NCBI RefSeq assembly: GCF_000208925.1
Contig: NW_001914930.1
Location: forward strand, 9,536 to 62,443
DNA from: Entamoeba histolytica HM-1:IMSS
Lineage: Eukaryota > Evosea > Mastigamoebida > Endamoebidae
Length of the DNA stretch: 52,908 nucleotides
Reading direction: 5' to 3'
The notes beneath the pieces are model-generated. The model had not been told where the DNA came from. It saw nothing but the letters and a program-made list of their open reading frames with translations, and searched no databases. Within the stretch, counting starts at the first letter, position 1. Every line of letters begins with the position of its first letter. This document shows, piece by piece, positions 9,452-19,708 of the stretch. A program made the translations under genes and the position numbers.

Positions 9452-11220
9452 TAAATTCTTTTTTATAGTTCTTTTTTGAATCTTGTTTTCTGTTGGATTT
9501 GAAATATTTACATAACAAATACAACAAACAAACGTCTATAAAACATTCATTAACAAAAGTAAATTAAAAGAGCATTCTTCTCAAACCTAAAATTTTATTG
9601 ATTGTTTACTATTTTTTTTTAAGTTAAAATTATTATTTTTTGATGAAAGTCTAACATTCTGTCTTGTTTTATTACTCTGTAATTCTTTCTTAAATCTATC
9701 AGAGAAATTACAGAATTATTTGTCTTTAATCAAAAAAAAAATTAAATTCTATTATAATATATGAAATATCTATCACTTTGTTCATAAGAATAAATGAAAT
9801 GAAATAAAAATAACATATCCAAAAAACATTTATTTAGGAATTTCATTGAAATATTGAGTATTAACCATTTTATCTTCTTTTATAAAATAGAAGTTATGTC
9901 ATTTTAACCATATCATATCACAAAAAAGAGGTTCATCCTAAACATTAAAAATGGAATTTAATTGTATTATAAAGAAAAGAAAATAACTTTGAAAGAAAAA
10001 ACTTTTACTCTTTTATATTATTTTATCATCTTCTGTTCTTGAATCTATGAAATTAAAATAAATTGTTCATAAGCATGTTTAAACTTTAAATCATTCAACA
10101 AGACATCACATTATAATAATAACATTTGTTATAAGAGATTAGCAAAAATAAAGACAAGTTTTTAAAATTTAATTATTAGAGAACAATACTCTTTCTTTTG
10201 CTAGAATTATCTAACTTTATTGTCTATAATATATGATTAATATAAATATATATAATTCGTTATTGTTATTCTAAATTCATCGTCAGAAAGGAATTAAGAA
10301 ATAAAATAATCTAATACTCATATAAATGATAAAATATTTTAGTTAATAACCAAAAAGACTCTTATTTATCATGACCAACAAAGAAAATATTACAAACACA
10401 ACAATATAATTTATTTGTGTTAAAATTAAAAGATTTAGTTAATGAAATACTAAATGGAATTATTACATTTTTTGTTTAGCATTATTGAAAGAAATAAACT
10501 TTAAATTAATTATATCCTTGTTAATAAGACAGAGAATCTCGGTAAACTTGTCATTGAAACATACAATATTCATTTGAATATTCATTAAATAAGAATAAAA
10601 GAAAAATGAAGAATATAAATTTATAAATGATTCAATATCATATATCTATACTTAATATTTCATTGAAAAATATTATTTATAACTTATTGAGTGTCATCTT
10701 GAATTACAATATACTCCATAGTTTTATTATTATAAAATCAATATGAAATAAATTATTTTCATTTATCTCAACTCATTCATACATAATGAATATCAAAAAT
10801 ATGGTTTTTATAAATAAAATACTAATCTTTAAGAAATATAATCAATATTTTATGTCTGTACTTTGATAATTTATGTTATTGATCTTTAACTTATTCTGTT
10901 TTTACTTCATTTCCATACCTCTTCCTTATCAATACCTCTATTTTAATTTATATAAACAACACTTATTCTTAAAAATTTAAGTTATTATTATCTTTTTCAC
11001 TCCATGCAAAATAAACATTAAAATAAAATGACATTTACAATCTCTCTACTCTCTTTCTTCTGTTTTATTATTTTAAGTGGAAATATAAATCAACTCGATA
11101 GGTATTATTAGTCAAATTTATCAATAAGTGAATGACATAAAAATAGTAGCGACATACTATAATAAATAACAAATTTTCGTTAAAAATTAAAAACAAAAAT
11201 CTATCTTGTTCAGAGAATTG
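9452..11220. other. Long A+T-rich intergenic region
   Basis: This is the longest gene-free stretch in the window, nearly 1.8 kb. It is extremely A+T-rich on both strands, with dispersed TATA-like and ATTTAT-like strings. I found no frame over about 60 codons, no GTTTGT...TAG pair that would join frames, and no G+C-rich structured patch. It lies between divergent genes (PDI-like and Prp46) and must hold their promoters. Confidence 0.6.
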
Positions 11221-12156
11221 ATGTTAGTTAAGAAAGAAAGCAATGAACAGAAAACAACGGATGTGATTCAATGGAAACTAAAACGAGTAATTTGTAGTCA
11301 TAAAGGTTGGGTTTCTTCAATTTGCTTTGACCCATCGAATCAATGGTTTTGTACAGGTTCACATGATGAAACTATCAAAATATTTGGAATGATCCGAGGT
11401 GAACAACGATTGACATTAACAGGGCATATTGGAGCTGTGAAATCATTGAAAGTTTCACCAAGACACCCATACTTATTTTCTGCTGGTGATGATAAAACAA
11501 TTAAATGTTGGGATTTAGAATCAAATAAAGTTGTCAAACATTTTCATGGTCATTTATCTGGAGTTGAGGTTGTTGACTTACACCCAACAATAGACGTTAT
11601 AGGGTCAGGGGGATGAGATCCAGTTGTAGGACTGTGGGATATGAGGACTAGCCACTCTGTTGATGTCCCGGAAGGACATACATCAACAATTTATGACTTA
11701 AAGATGAGAGAAGAATCACCACATCTTATTAGTTCATCTGCAGATAGTACAATAAAGATGTGGGATATTATTGCAGGTAAATGTATGAAAACATTAACTC
11801 AACACACAAAAGGAGTTCGTTGTGTAGAGGTTTGGGATAAAGAAAATATGGTTAGTGCAAGTTTTGATTCAATTAAATTATGGGATAAAGGAGAGTTTGT
11901 TGAAAATCTCTATAAGCCAAATGATATTATTAATACAATTAAACGTAATCAAGATGGAACAATTATTTCCTCATCAAACAATGGTGTAATAACAGTTTTT
12001 AATTTAAACACAATAACACAAACATTACACAATATTCCCCAACCTGGTTCATTAGAAGGAGAAAAAGGAATATTATGTAGTACTTTTGATCAAACAGGAT
12101 TAAGATTTTTTACAGGATGTGTAGATAAAACAATTAAAATGTATGCTCCACAATAA
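11221..12156 (+). CDS. PRP46: Prp46/PLRG1 (PRL1) WD40 spliceosome protein, interrupted by an in-frame TGA
   Basis: The seven-blade WD40 sequence matches PLRG1/PRL1/Prp46, a component of the Prp19-associated (NTC) complex that activates the spliceosome. Diagnostic blocks are [39 protein letters not shown] and [20 protein letters not shown]. Near the end [12 protein letters not shown] gives the family-specific QPGSLE. At 11614-11616 a TGA occupies the place where the family has Arg in 'GGRD', and the same frame continues perfectly for 180 codons afterwards. No intron-like signals surround it. TGA ends other genes here, so it is not reassigned. Either a recent nonsense mutation or a sequence error. 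I start at the ATG at 11221. The usual N-terminal extension of 100 or more residues is missing. Confidence 0.85.
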
Positions 12157-12256
12157 TTTAATGATAAAAAACAATTTTGTTATTTCTAAGTAAAACAATT
12201 TTTTTAATAAACAAAACAAATATTTTTTAGAATTGAATTAAAAAGGCAATCGAAAG

Positions 12257-12572
12257 TTAATTCATTGTTGGATTGGAACTTCCTCCAAACATATGTGCAA
12301 CAATATGTCCAACTATAACGACAGCAATAAGTCCAATTGAAAGGATCATAACAAAATATGGTGTTCTAAATAATTAACATTATCATAATTATTCAATATT
12401 AAAAATTAACAAACACTGGAATTCCTGCAGCAGTTCCTACACCAAACATTCCTGGTTGTGTTGATAATGACTTTCCTTTCCTATATGTTAACCACTGATA
12501 GTTAATATAAATAAATAATAATAGAACTTAACAACTAATATAAAAATAAAAATTAACATACTTTCCAGCCAT
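12257..12572 (-). CDS. Sec61-beta translocon subunit, three exons, 61 aa
   Basis: Exons: 12572-12562 (11 bases), 12480-12415 and 12365-12257. Intron 1 (81 bases) starts GTATGT and intron 2 (49 bases) starts GTTTGT; both end TAG. The spliced protein begins MAGKKGKSLSTQ and continues with a GMFGVGTAAGIPVTPYFV stretch. One membrane span follows (VMILSIGLIAVVIVGHIVAHM), then a short tail. This is the layout of Sec61-beta: cytosolic Gly/Ser-rich segment, a Pro-containing 'VGPVPVLVMS'-like approach and one C-terminal tail-anchor helix. The product is a small subunit of the ER protein-conducting channel. It is easily missed because no exon exceeds 110 bases. Confidence 0.85.
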
Positions 12573-12778
12573 GATAAGATTTGTATTTAAATTAATATTT
12601 AGTTCTTTAAATTAAAAAGAAAAGAATTATTAAATTTATTATAAAATAATTTAAACGAAATAAAAAATGATGAATTTTATTATAACCCAAAAATTCCAGA
12701 AAAACAAAAAAATAACATAAAAAACAAAATAGGGTTTTATCCTTTAATAAGTTCAATTTTTTTTAATTAATTATTCTA

Positions 12779-14254
12779 ATGTTTAGAAAGAATGAACAAA
12801 ATATCAATGATGCTTGTACTTTAAGAAGTCAACGACTTAATGGACTAAGAGAAAAAAAGAGAGATGAAATGTTAAAAAAGAAAAGAATATTAGATGATAA
12901 TAACTCATTACTACAAGTTATAGGACTTAATGATAATGATATTGATGTTGCTATGACATTATTACAACAAAATAATCAATCATCAACTATTTCTACTCTT
13001 CACATGTTACATAAAATTTGCAATGCTCTTGGAAAACGAAGTGAAGCTGCTGAGTCACATTATTATGATTTACTTATTAATAATGGAGTTATGAGAAAGA
13101 TGATAGAATTACTTAAAACAAATATTCCTATTAATTCTAAGAAAGATATTCTTTTTGTTGTGATTAATTGTTCTTCTTGTGAAAGACATCATGTAAATGC
13201 ATTATTATTTAATGGAATAATTGAAGCAACTCTACCACTATTAAATCAACCTGAATTACAACTTGACATTATATGGACTTATTGTAATATTTCATCGGAA
13301 ACTGTTGATACTAGAAATATAATATTTGAAAATTCAGGTAAACTTATTCTTTCAATGGTACCAACTGTTAGTGATCCAGAAATTTTATCAAAGATAGCAT
13401 GGTTATTTAGTAATTTTTGTAGGTTTAAACCATCAATTCCAGAACAACAATTAGAACCATTTATAAATTATTTATTTAATATTTCCAATCAAGACAATCC
13501 TGATTTAGTATTACAAGCAATGACAGGTTTTGTTTCTTTATGTGAAAATAATGATAATTGTTATCGTTATGCTACTAACTTAATTCCAGTTGTCATTCGA
13601 TATTCTAGGTCAATAAATGATAATATTTGTCTGGCTGCTATTTCATGTATTGGTTCTATTGCTTCTATATCTGATGTTCTTATTCAGTCTTTAATAGAAA
13701 ATGATGTTCTTAGTATTATTGCAAATGTTTTAGATCAACGTGATAATGAAATAATAAGATCAGCGTTATGGGCTTTATCCAATTTGGTATTTTGTGCTAC
13801 GATAAATGTTGCAAATATGGTTTGCTCAAATGGATTACTTCGTTCAGTTATTTTTGAAGGAGCCACAACTGTGTCTACACCTTTAAAAATTGAGTGTGGA
13901 TGGGTATTAATAAATGCTTTAGAAAAAGTTGATAGTATGGGATTAACTTATATTTCTCAAACAGAAGGAATTTATAATTTTATTTCACAATTGCTTGTAA
14001 TTGAATTAACAAATCGAGAACAATTCGTTGAAAACTTGTTGATAGGCATAAGAAGGTTGTTGGTATTAGGTGAAGAAATGATTAATGATGAGGGACAAAA
14101 TGAAATTGCTGTTTCATTTGAAGAAGTAGATGCTGTAAATTTGATTAATAATTTGTCGTTCGATGAATTTTCATTGTCCCAATCAATACAAAAGATTGCA
14201 TCTGATATTATTCATCAGTTTTATGATGGTTATTTTGATGAAGAAGATTTTTAA
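12779..14254 (+). CDS. Importin alpha (karyopherin alpha), 491 aa
   Basis: Residues 1-45 form an importin-beta-binding domain (FRKNEQNINDACTLRSQRLN..., then EKKRDEMLKKKR). Armadillo repeats run from about 75 to 440, with the typical 'WALSNL' signature (SALWALSNLVF) and an acidic C-terminus (YFDEEDF). Known role: cytosolic adaptor that binds classical nuclear localisation signals and importin beta. Many of the usual 'WALSNIAxG' Trp/Asn pairs lining the NLS groove are weakened in this copy, as is common in Entamoeba-like divergent importins. A paralogue lies on the other strand at 47031-48497. Confidence 0.88.
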   Translation: MFRKNEQNINDACTLRSQRLNGLREKKRDEMLKKKRILDDNNSLLQVIGLNDNDIDVAMTLLQQNNQSSTISTLHMLHKICNALGKRSEAAESHYYDLLINNGVMRKMIELLKTNIPINSKKDILFVVINCSSCERHHVNALLFNGIIEATLPLLNQPELQLDIIWTYCNISSETVDTRNIIFENSGKLILSMVPTVSDPEILSKIAWLFSNFCRFKPSIPEQQLEPFINYLFNISNQDNPDLVLQAMTGFVSLCENNDNCYRYATNLIPVVIRYSRSINDNICLAAISCIGSIASISDVLIQSLIENDVLSIIANVLDQRDNEIIRSALWALSNLVFCATINVANMVCSNGLLRSVIFEGATTVSTPLKIECGWVLINALEKVDSMGLTYISQTEGIYNFISQLLVIELTNREQFVENLLIGIRRLLVLGEEMINDEGQNEIAVSFEEVDAVNLINNLSFDEFSLSQSIQKIASDIIHQFYDGYFDEEDF

Positions 14255-14341
14255 TGTGATTGAGTGTCAATTTTATTTGTGAAAATGGTTCATTTTTCTT
14301 TATTTTTTTAATAAAAGATAAAAACTGAAAAAAGTCAGAAG

Positions 14342-15685
14342 ATGGTATTATCTTCGATGTTATTATTTTTATTTCTTTTCTCATACCAAATAACCTCATT
14401 ACCAATATTTGATGAAATAAAAGTTAAATTTATTGACGCATATTCTTTTAAGACAAAAACCAAATATAGTATTGAAGAGGTAATTCCTTGCATTCAGTTA
14501 GAAGAAACTTTTATCGTTACACTTGGTAAATCTATTAATGTTCGTCCATTAAATTTAAAAGATAAATGCAAAAGTATTAATAGTTCCACTTTAATACAAC
14601 TAATTGATGATGACACTTGGTTGTACTTTAATGTTGGAGGTAAGCCAGTAACTTCTATGATAAGACTAGGTAGTAATACTAATGTTCTTGGTATACCTTT
14701 AGGATATAAAGAGAATTCCATTTATTATCTTAACAATGAATTTCATCTTGATATATTCTCTGATAGATATCAAATTAATGATGTATTAATTACTCCATAT
14801 TCTATTAGTAATCAAAATGGTAAACAACGTTATGTATTAGAAAAAAACAAAGATATAATACCACAATATTATTATTCTTATTTACAAATCAGCGACAAAG
14901 AAGTGCCTTATCAATTCATTTATAATTCTTCATTTGTCACAACTTTATTGATAAGGTCTATCGCCATTTTTGTTATTATTCTTATTTTATCTTTCATTAA
15001 TAAGTTTTCACCACAAAACATTAATATTACACAACCATTAAATTCATTCCAACTTGCTATGTTAATTAATGGCTCATCAATTCTCTTAACCCTTGGGATA
15101 TTCTTTATATTATTTTCTTTTTGTAATGAAGCAACATTTAATAATAATAGTTTTGGAATTATTACATTTTTCTTAGTATTTTCACCATTATTTTCATGGT
15201 TATATTGTTCGTGTATAAAAACTCATGCAACACCATCAAAAACAACATTATATTTATTGTTATTACAACTTATTATATTAATTTGTCATTTAACTCGAGA
15301 TATACTAACACCAGAATCTATGCAATCTTTTTCTGTCTTAACTCATATTTTATTCATTATAATGCAACTTTGTGTTTTTAATTTCATAAATGGTACACTC
15401 TTTTATTATTTCTTAATGGATAACTCTTCACATATTAATTATCCTAATATTCATTCAACTCATGCTAATAGTATAACGTGGATTCTTTTAGTTTTTGCAA
15501 GTCTTTTATTTTCATTTTCACGACATTTAATCATTCAATTAGTTGTTATCTTTCCAATACAATTCTTCTTTACAAATTATTATACAGTAGTATTAATGTA
15601 TATACTATCTATAGTAATTTTCATACAATTAGACCTTATTCTTAAAACTCATATTAAGTCTGATGTTTGTTTTTTTTATTTGTGA
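14342..15685 (+). CDS. Signal-peptide plus seven-span membrane protein, 447 aa
   Basis: A signal peptide (about 1-20) leads into a luminal/extracellular domain of about 180 residues with several Asn-X-Ser/Thr sites. About seven hydrophobic segments follow, from residue 200 to the end. The layout matches the GOST/LUSTR group (GPR107/108, TMEM87), in which a beta-rich ectodomain precedes a 7TM domain, but I could not find a diagnostic motif. A GPCR-like or Golgi-trafficking role is therefore only an inference from topology. The start is the first ATG, which sits right before the signal peptide. The frame is intact. Confidence 0.7.
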   Translation: MVLSSMLLFLFLFSYQITSLPIFDEIKVKFIDAYSFKTKTKYSIEEVIPCIQLEETFIVTLGKSINVRPLNLKDKCKSINSSTLIQLIDDDTWLYFNVGGKPVTSMIRLGSNTNVLGIPLGYKENSIYYLNNEFHLDIFSDRYQINDVLITPYSISNQNGKQRYVLEKNKDIIPQYYYSYLQISDKEVPYQFIYNSSFVTTLLIRSIAIFVIILILSFINKFSPQNINITQPLNSFQLAMLINGSSILLTLGIFFILFSFCNEATFNNNSFGIITFFLVFSPLFSWLYCSCIKTHATPSKTTLYLLLLQLIILICHLTRDILTPESMQSFSVLTHILFIIMQLCVFNFINGTLFYYFLMDNSSHINYPNIHSTHANSITWILLVFASLLFSFSRHLIIQLVVIFPIQFFFTNYYTVVLMYILSIVIFIQLDLILKTHIKSDVCFFYL

Positions 15686-15989
15686 CTTTGTTTGAATGAT
15701 TAGAGATTAATAACTTAGAATCCTATAAAAACAAGTCTTTCTTTTTATTTCATTTCTTTAGTTTGTACCCTTTACCTTTCTTACTCATTAGTAGAATCAC
15801 ACAACCTTTCATCTTTCTTCAGTGTTACTACAGTTACACTTTTATTATCATATATAGACTATTCACTGACTTATTTCTTTAATTAAAAAAAATCTAAATT
15901 TAATTTTGCTAATTCATAACAATTTTTTGGTTAGTTTATCTTAGTTTTTTGTTATTTAAAATATTGTTTGAACTAAAAGATTTATTTCA
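15686..15989. other. Intergenic
   Basis: A 304-base A+T-rich spacer between genes in the same direction. The only recognisable element is GAACTAAAAG at 15970-15979, 11-20 bases before the DJ-1 start codon, matching the Entamoeba GAAC promoter element. Confidence 0.6.
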
Positions 15990-16603
15990 ATGAAAGCATT
16001 AGTTGTAATTGCTAATGGAAGTGAAGAATTAGAAGCTGTAACCATTATCGACATTCTTGCCAGAGCTAAAATTCAAGTTACTACAGCTACTATAAATTCT
16101 AATTTAGAAACTGCTTGTTCTCGTGGGGTGAAAATAATGGCTGACAAATTTCTTTCTGAATGCAATGAACAATATGATGTTATTGCCATTCCAGGTGGGT
16201 TACCAGGTGCTGATAATTTAGCTGGTTCTCAATTACTAATTCAAAAGATAAAAGAACAACTTGCAGCTAATAGATTTGTTGCTGCTATTTGTGCATCACC
16301 AGCTATTGTTTTAGAAGGAAACGGAATAATGTTTGTTATCATATTTTCTGTTTATGAAGCTATGATTTATTTTAATATTCATTTTATAGTGAAGGAAGAA
16401 AGTGTACTGCCTATCCATCATTCCAACCAAAACTTGCTAACCAATCAGCAGTTCATCAACGTGTAGTTGTTGATAACCATTTAATTACAAGTCAAGCTCC
16501 AGGTTCAGCCATTGAATTTTCATTAGAAATTATTAGACAATTAAAGGGTGAAGAGGCTATGAGAGAAGTAGAAAAACCATTGGTATTAAGTTTCAAGTAT
16601 TGA
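15990..16603 (+). CDS. DJ-1/PfpI family protein (PARK7-like), one intron, 184 aa
   Basis: Exon 1 is 15990-16330 and exon 2 is 16390-16603. The 59-base intron starts GTTTGT and ends TAG. Without splicing the frame would run into unrelated residues after GNGI. The spliced product has the DJ-1 nucleophile elbow (AAICASPAIVL, Cys101) and the conserved Glu15 in GSEELEAV, which lowers the Cys pKa. It also has the C-terminal APGSA(I)EF block with its HLITSQAPG approach. Length equals human DJ-1 (189 aa). Known activities of the family include oxidative-stress protection and glyoxalase/deglycase-like chemistry. In an anaerobe such as Entamoeba a role in methylglyoxal or redox defence is plausible. 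Confidence 0.92.
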
Positions 16604-16761
16604 AAGTTAAATTCATTTTTTAATGAAGAAGTCATTTTAGTTTCATAAAAAGTCATAAGAAAATAAGAGGAGAATCAACCGACAACAAAGAAATGGGAAT
16701 AATATAAAAATAGTTTTTATTAACCTATAAAAATGTCCAATCAATTGAAGATATTTTTTTT

Positions 16762-16773
16762 GAACTTAAAAAG
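16762..16773 (+). promoter_or_regulatory. GAAC promoter element of the LIM/zinc-ribbon gene
   Basis: GAACTTAAAAAG ends only 3 bases before the start codon at 16777. It matches the Entamoeba core GAAC element fused to a TTAAA (TATA-like) string. The same arrangement recurs before genes at 20835, 30196, 43049, 23007, 15990 and 25923. Confidence 0.55.
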
Positions 16774-16776
16774 ATA

Positions 16777-17079
16777 ATGTCTTGGAAGTGTGCTTTATGT
16801 GGTTTGTTAATTAAATTATTTTATGGGTTAATTAATAAAGTTATAATAAGATATTTACGATAAGGAAAATCAGTATATTTTGCTGAACGAAAACAAGCAG
16901 AAGGAAAAGACTGGCATAATATTTGTTTTAATCAATATTATAAAAAGAAAAGACAGTCAGATGCAGATAGAATAAATGCAGAATATAGAAAGGTTGCTGA
17001 CGTTTGTCCTGAATGTGGAGAATTAAGAAAAGACTCTGAAGTTCGCTTTTGTGCTGGATGTGGGTATAAGTTCCAATGA
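16777..17079 (+). CDS. LIM half-domain plus zinc-ribbon protein, one intron, 79 aa
   Basis: Exons 16777-16801 and 16865-17079, with a 63-base intron that starts GTTTGT but ends AAG rather than TAG. Splicing creates KCALCGKSVYFAER...DWHNIC, the first zinc module of a LIM domain (C-x2-C ... W-H-x2-C, with the typical GKSVY turn). A charged linker follows, then CPECGELRKDSEVRFCAGCG, a four-Cys zinc ribbon. The next possible acceptor (a CAG at 16870-16872) would delete GKS, so the AAG site is preferred. I infer an adaptor or nucleic-acid-binding mini-protein. Half-LIM plus ribbon is not a combination I recognise. Confidence 0.75.
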
Positions 17080-17229
17080 ATTTATTTGTTCTTTTCTCTT
17101 TGTTTGTGTTATAAACATAAAAAATTCAATAAAAAGCTTTTTATATTCCATTCAACATAGAACCAAATAATTTGGGTTAAAAATGTCTTTAAAAGAATAC
17201 AAATCTGTCTAACTCTTCTTTTAGACAGC

Positions 17230-19542
17230 TTAAAAATCATTATTTAATGTTCCAATAAACAATTTGATTGCGGAACGATATTTTTCATAATTCACATCTT
17301 GAACTATTCCATGTTGGAATAATGTAACTATTTGACATGGAGGTGCAACAGCATCATCAGTTTTTGTCATTTTCATTATTTCTTTTGCAACCTTTTTAAT
17401 TCGAGTATCAACATTAGGATTAAAATTACAAATTTCACAATGGAAACTTATAAATATTATTTCTGGTGAAAACGCCCTTACTTTAAATGCTGTTTCAGCC
17501 CATTCTTCTCCTGATTTTACTATTAACACTTCTTTATTTTTAATTTCTTCTTTTAATATTTCTATTGTTCCTCTTTCAGTATCTAGCTCTCCTAATACAA
17601 CGACTGCAATTCTTTTTATTCCTATTACTTTTAGTGCATGTTTTACTCCTAGTCCAATATAATTAATAAAATATGAAGACATTATAACATCAGCAGGTAT
17701 TTTAGCTTGTATACCATTTGGAAATTCCATAGGATTTTTTTTCATAATCATGACAATAGGCTTACTTTGTTCATTAAGTTTAACATCAGGAGTTAATTTA
17801 ATTACAATTTTACTATCTTCTGTTTTTCCTCCTTCTTTTTTTTCAAGTGACCCTTGATAAGGAACAACCCCACCTTTTGCTCCTGTAAAAATATATGCAA
17901 ATTTAATATTTTTATTTTTTGAAAGAAATTCTAATGATTCACAAACTCCTTGTGCTATTTCTAATGAAACACGAAGATAAAATTCTGCTAAACAACACGG
18001 AGCATTTTGAAATGATTGTTCAGATAAAATTGTATTAAGATAATGTTTTATGGTTATTGTTCTTTCATCTTGTTGACTAAAAATTTCTTTAAGAATATCA
18101 ACATATTCTTTACTATGAACAAGTAATAATTTTTTTAATGGAACTGTTTTATCTACTTCTTTAATAATTCTTTTATTAATAGATTCAGCAATAGAATGGA
18201 GTGTTTCTATAAGTGTTTCTCCAGTTATTGGTTGATGTGAAATAAAATAATTTGTTTGTGTTTTAGAAAATACAAATAAACAACCTTCACTTGGACTATT
18301 TTCTAAAGTACAATCTGGGATTTTCCATCTTAATTGAACAGCTTTAGGAAAAACCATATCAAACCACTTAATTATACGTTTGATTTGTTTTTTTCTTTTT
18401 TCAATCTTTTCTATTCTTCTTTCTTTTTCTTGTTGTATTTTTTCTTGAACTTGTTTACCTTCTTTCTGAATAAAAATATTAAGTCTTTTACTTGCTGCTT
18501 CTCTAACAATAATAACTTCTCTCCTTAACACATCCTCACGTTCTCTTATTCCTTTTGTACAACAAACACAACACTTCCAGTGTGTAGATGGTTGTTGTAT
18601 ATTTGTTTTAGTTATTTCAGCAATAACCCTTTGGCATTCTGCACAAAAAACATTACTACAAGAAGAACAAATATAAATTGGTTTCTTGTTATTATACCCA
18701 AAACACAATGCACATCTTCCATCATTTCCAATTTTTTTATAATTAGATAATGGATGAAAATGAATTGATGAACATGAAGCAATCATTTCATTAGTTGAAG
18801 TAGATAAAACTATTTGATGATCTAATAATGCTTTTCTAAGCAACTTAGTAATAATTTTTTGATGAGTATAACACACCGGAATTTGAAGTGGATGAATGAA
18901 TTTGAGTGTTCCAATAGCAGTTTCAGTACAATAAGAAAAACAACATTTTTTTATATCAAGACTTCCTTTTTTATCATTAATTGTTTGTATACTCTCATTG
19001 TTTTCAGTTTGATTTATTGGAGTTATTGTTTCTTTAGATTCTTCTGACTTTAAAGTAGTTCCATCTTCTATTATTTCTTTTTTAATATTTTTTTTTTCAA
19101 CAACAATTCCATTTTGATATTCAGTTGTAATTGTATCATCAGTGACCGTATCACTATTATCACTACTTCGTTTTTTTAATGGCAATTCCTTTTGATCAGG
19201 TTCTTCTGATTGTCTTTTAATTGGTTTAAGAGTATTTCTAGTCATTTGAATATGGTGTTTAAGACAAATATGATTATGTGCTACATTATCATCTTTTTTA
19301 TGAATTTCATATTCTGGGAGAGTAAATGTAGAAGCCTTTTCATTACATTCTATAACACAACACCCCATCTTTTCTATAGCTGAGTTGAAATGAATATCAC
19401 ACAACTTCCATTTTATTGGACGTGTATTGACTAACTCATTTTTAATCTGAAATGTTCCCTCAACTTCTTTAAGTGGGACACTGCCTTGGTTTATACAACC
19501 AACAATACAACAAAACTGGTCTGTTGGTATGTCGTCAGCCAT
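17230..19542 (-). CDS. Zinc-finger protein with ADD/PHD-type finger and degenerate histone-deacetylase-like domain, 770 aa
   Basis: There are three small CC-x3-C...C-x2-H modules (about residues 11-51, 61-97 and 200-228), separated by a charged, low-complexity linker. An ADD/PHD-like finger follows at 277-328 (C277, C280, C292, C295, C300, C303, then WKCCVC). Next comes a basic coiled coil (335-390). The last 350 residues follow the order of class II HDACs: a His-containing entry (FISHQPITGE, 433-442), LLVHSKEYVDIL (473-484), YIFTGAKGGVVP where HDACs have the catalytic HH (550-561), and YIGLGVKHAL (628-636). Then come VVVLGELDTERGT in place of 'DxDxHHGNGT' (647-659), IIFISFHCEICNF (695-707) in place of 'SAGFDA', and a final helix. 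All metal and proton-relay residues are replaced. I infer an inactive deacetylase fold acting as a chromatin scaffold. Confidence 0.7.
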   Translation of the reverse strand: MADDIPTDQFCCIVGCINQGSVPLKEVEGTFQIKNELVNTRPIKWKLCDIHFNSAIEKMGCCVIECNEKASTFTLPEYEIHKKDDNVAHNHICLKHHIQMTRNTLKPIKRQSEEPDQKELPLKKRSSDNSDTVTDDTITTEYQNGIVVEKKNIKKEIIEDGTTLKSEESKETITPINQTENNESIQTINDKKGSLDIKKCCFSYCTETAIGTLKFIHPLQIPVCYTHQKIITKLLRKALLDHQIVLSTSTNEMIASCSSIHFHPLSNYKKIGNDGRCALCFGYNNKKPIYICSSCSNVFCAECQRVIAEITKTNIQQPSTHWKCCVCCTKGIREREDVLRREVIIVREAASKRLNIFIQKEGKQVQEKIQQEKERRIEKIEKRKKQIKRIIKWFDMVFPKAVQLRWKIPDCTLENSPSEGCLFVFSKTQTNYFISHQPITGETLIETLHSIAESINKRIIKEVDKTVPLKKLLLVHSKEYVDILKEIFSQQDERTITIKHYLNTILSEQSFQNAPCCLAEFYLRVSLEIAQGVCESLEFLSKNKNIKFAYIFTGAKGGVVPYQGSLEKKEGGKTEDSKIVIKLTPDVKLNEQSKPIVMIMKKNPMEFPNGIQAKIPADVIMSSYFINYIGLGVKHALKVIGIKRIAVVVLGELDTERGTIEILKEEIKNKEVLIVKSGEEWAETAFKVRAFSPEIIFISFHCEICNFNPNVDTRIKKVAKEIMKMTKTDDAVAPPCQIVTLFQHGIVQDVNYEKYRSAIKLFIGTLNNDF

Positions 19543-19708
19543 TTTTGCTTTTCTAAGATTCCGCTCTCTACTTTTAGATTTATATTTTTGTTATTGTCTA
19601 TATCTATTCCCTTTCTACTTCAAATTTAGGTTTTTCCCTTCACAAAACAAAATGATAAAAAGAGAAAGTAAATAAATAAATGTATTAATAAAAAATACTA
19701 GAACTTTA

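Noticed and set aside
11614..11616. TGA as selenocysteine or reassigned codon
   Set aside because: Several genes in the window end in TGA, the family has Arg at this position, and no SECIS-like hairpin is seen downstream.
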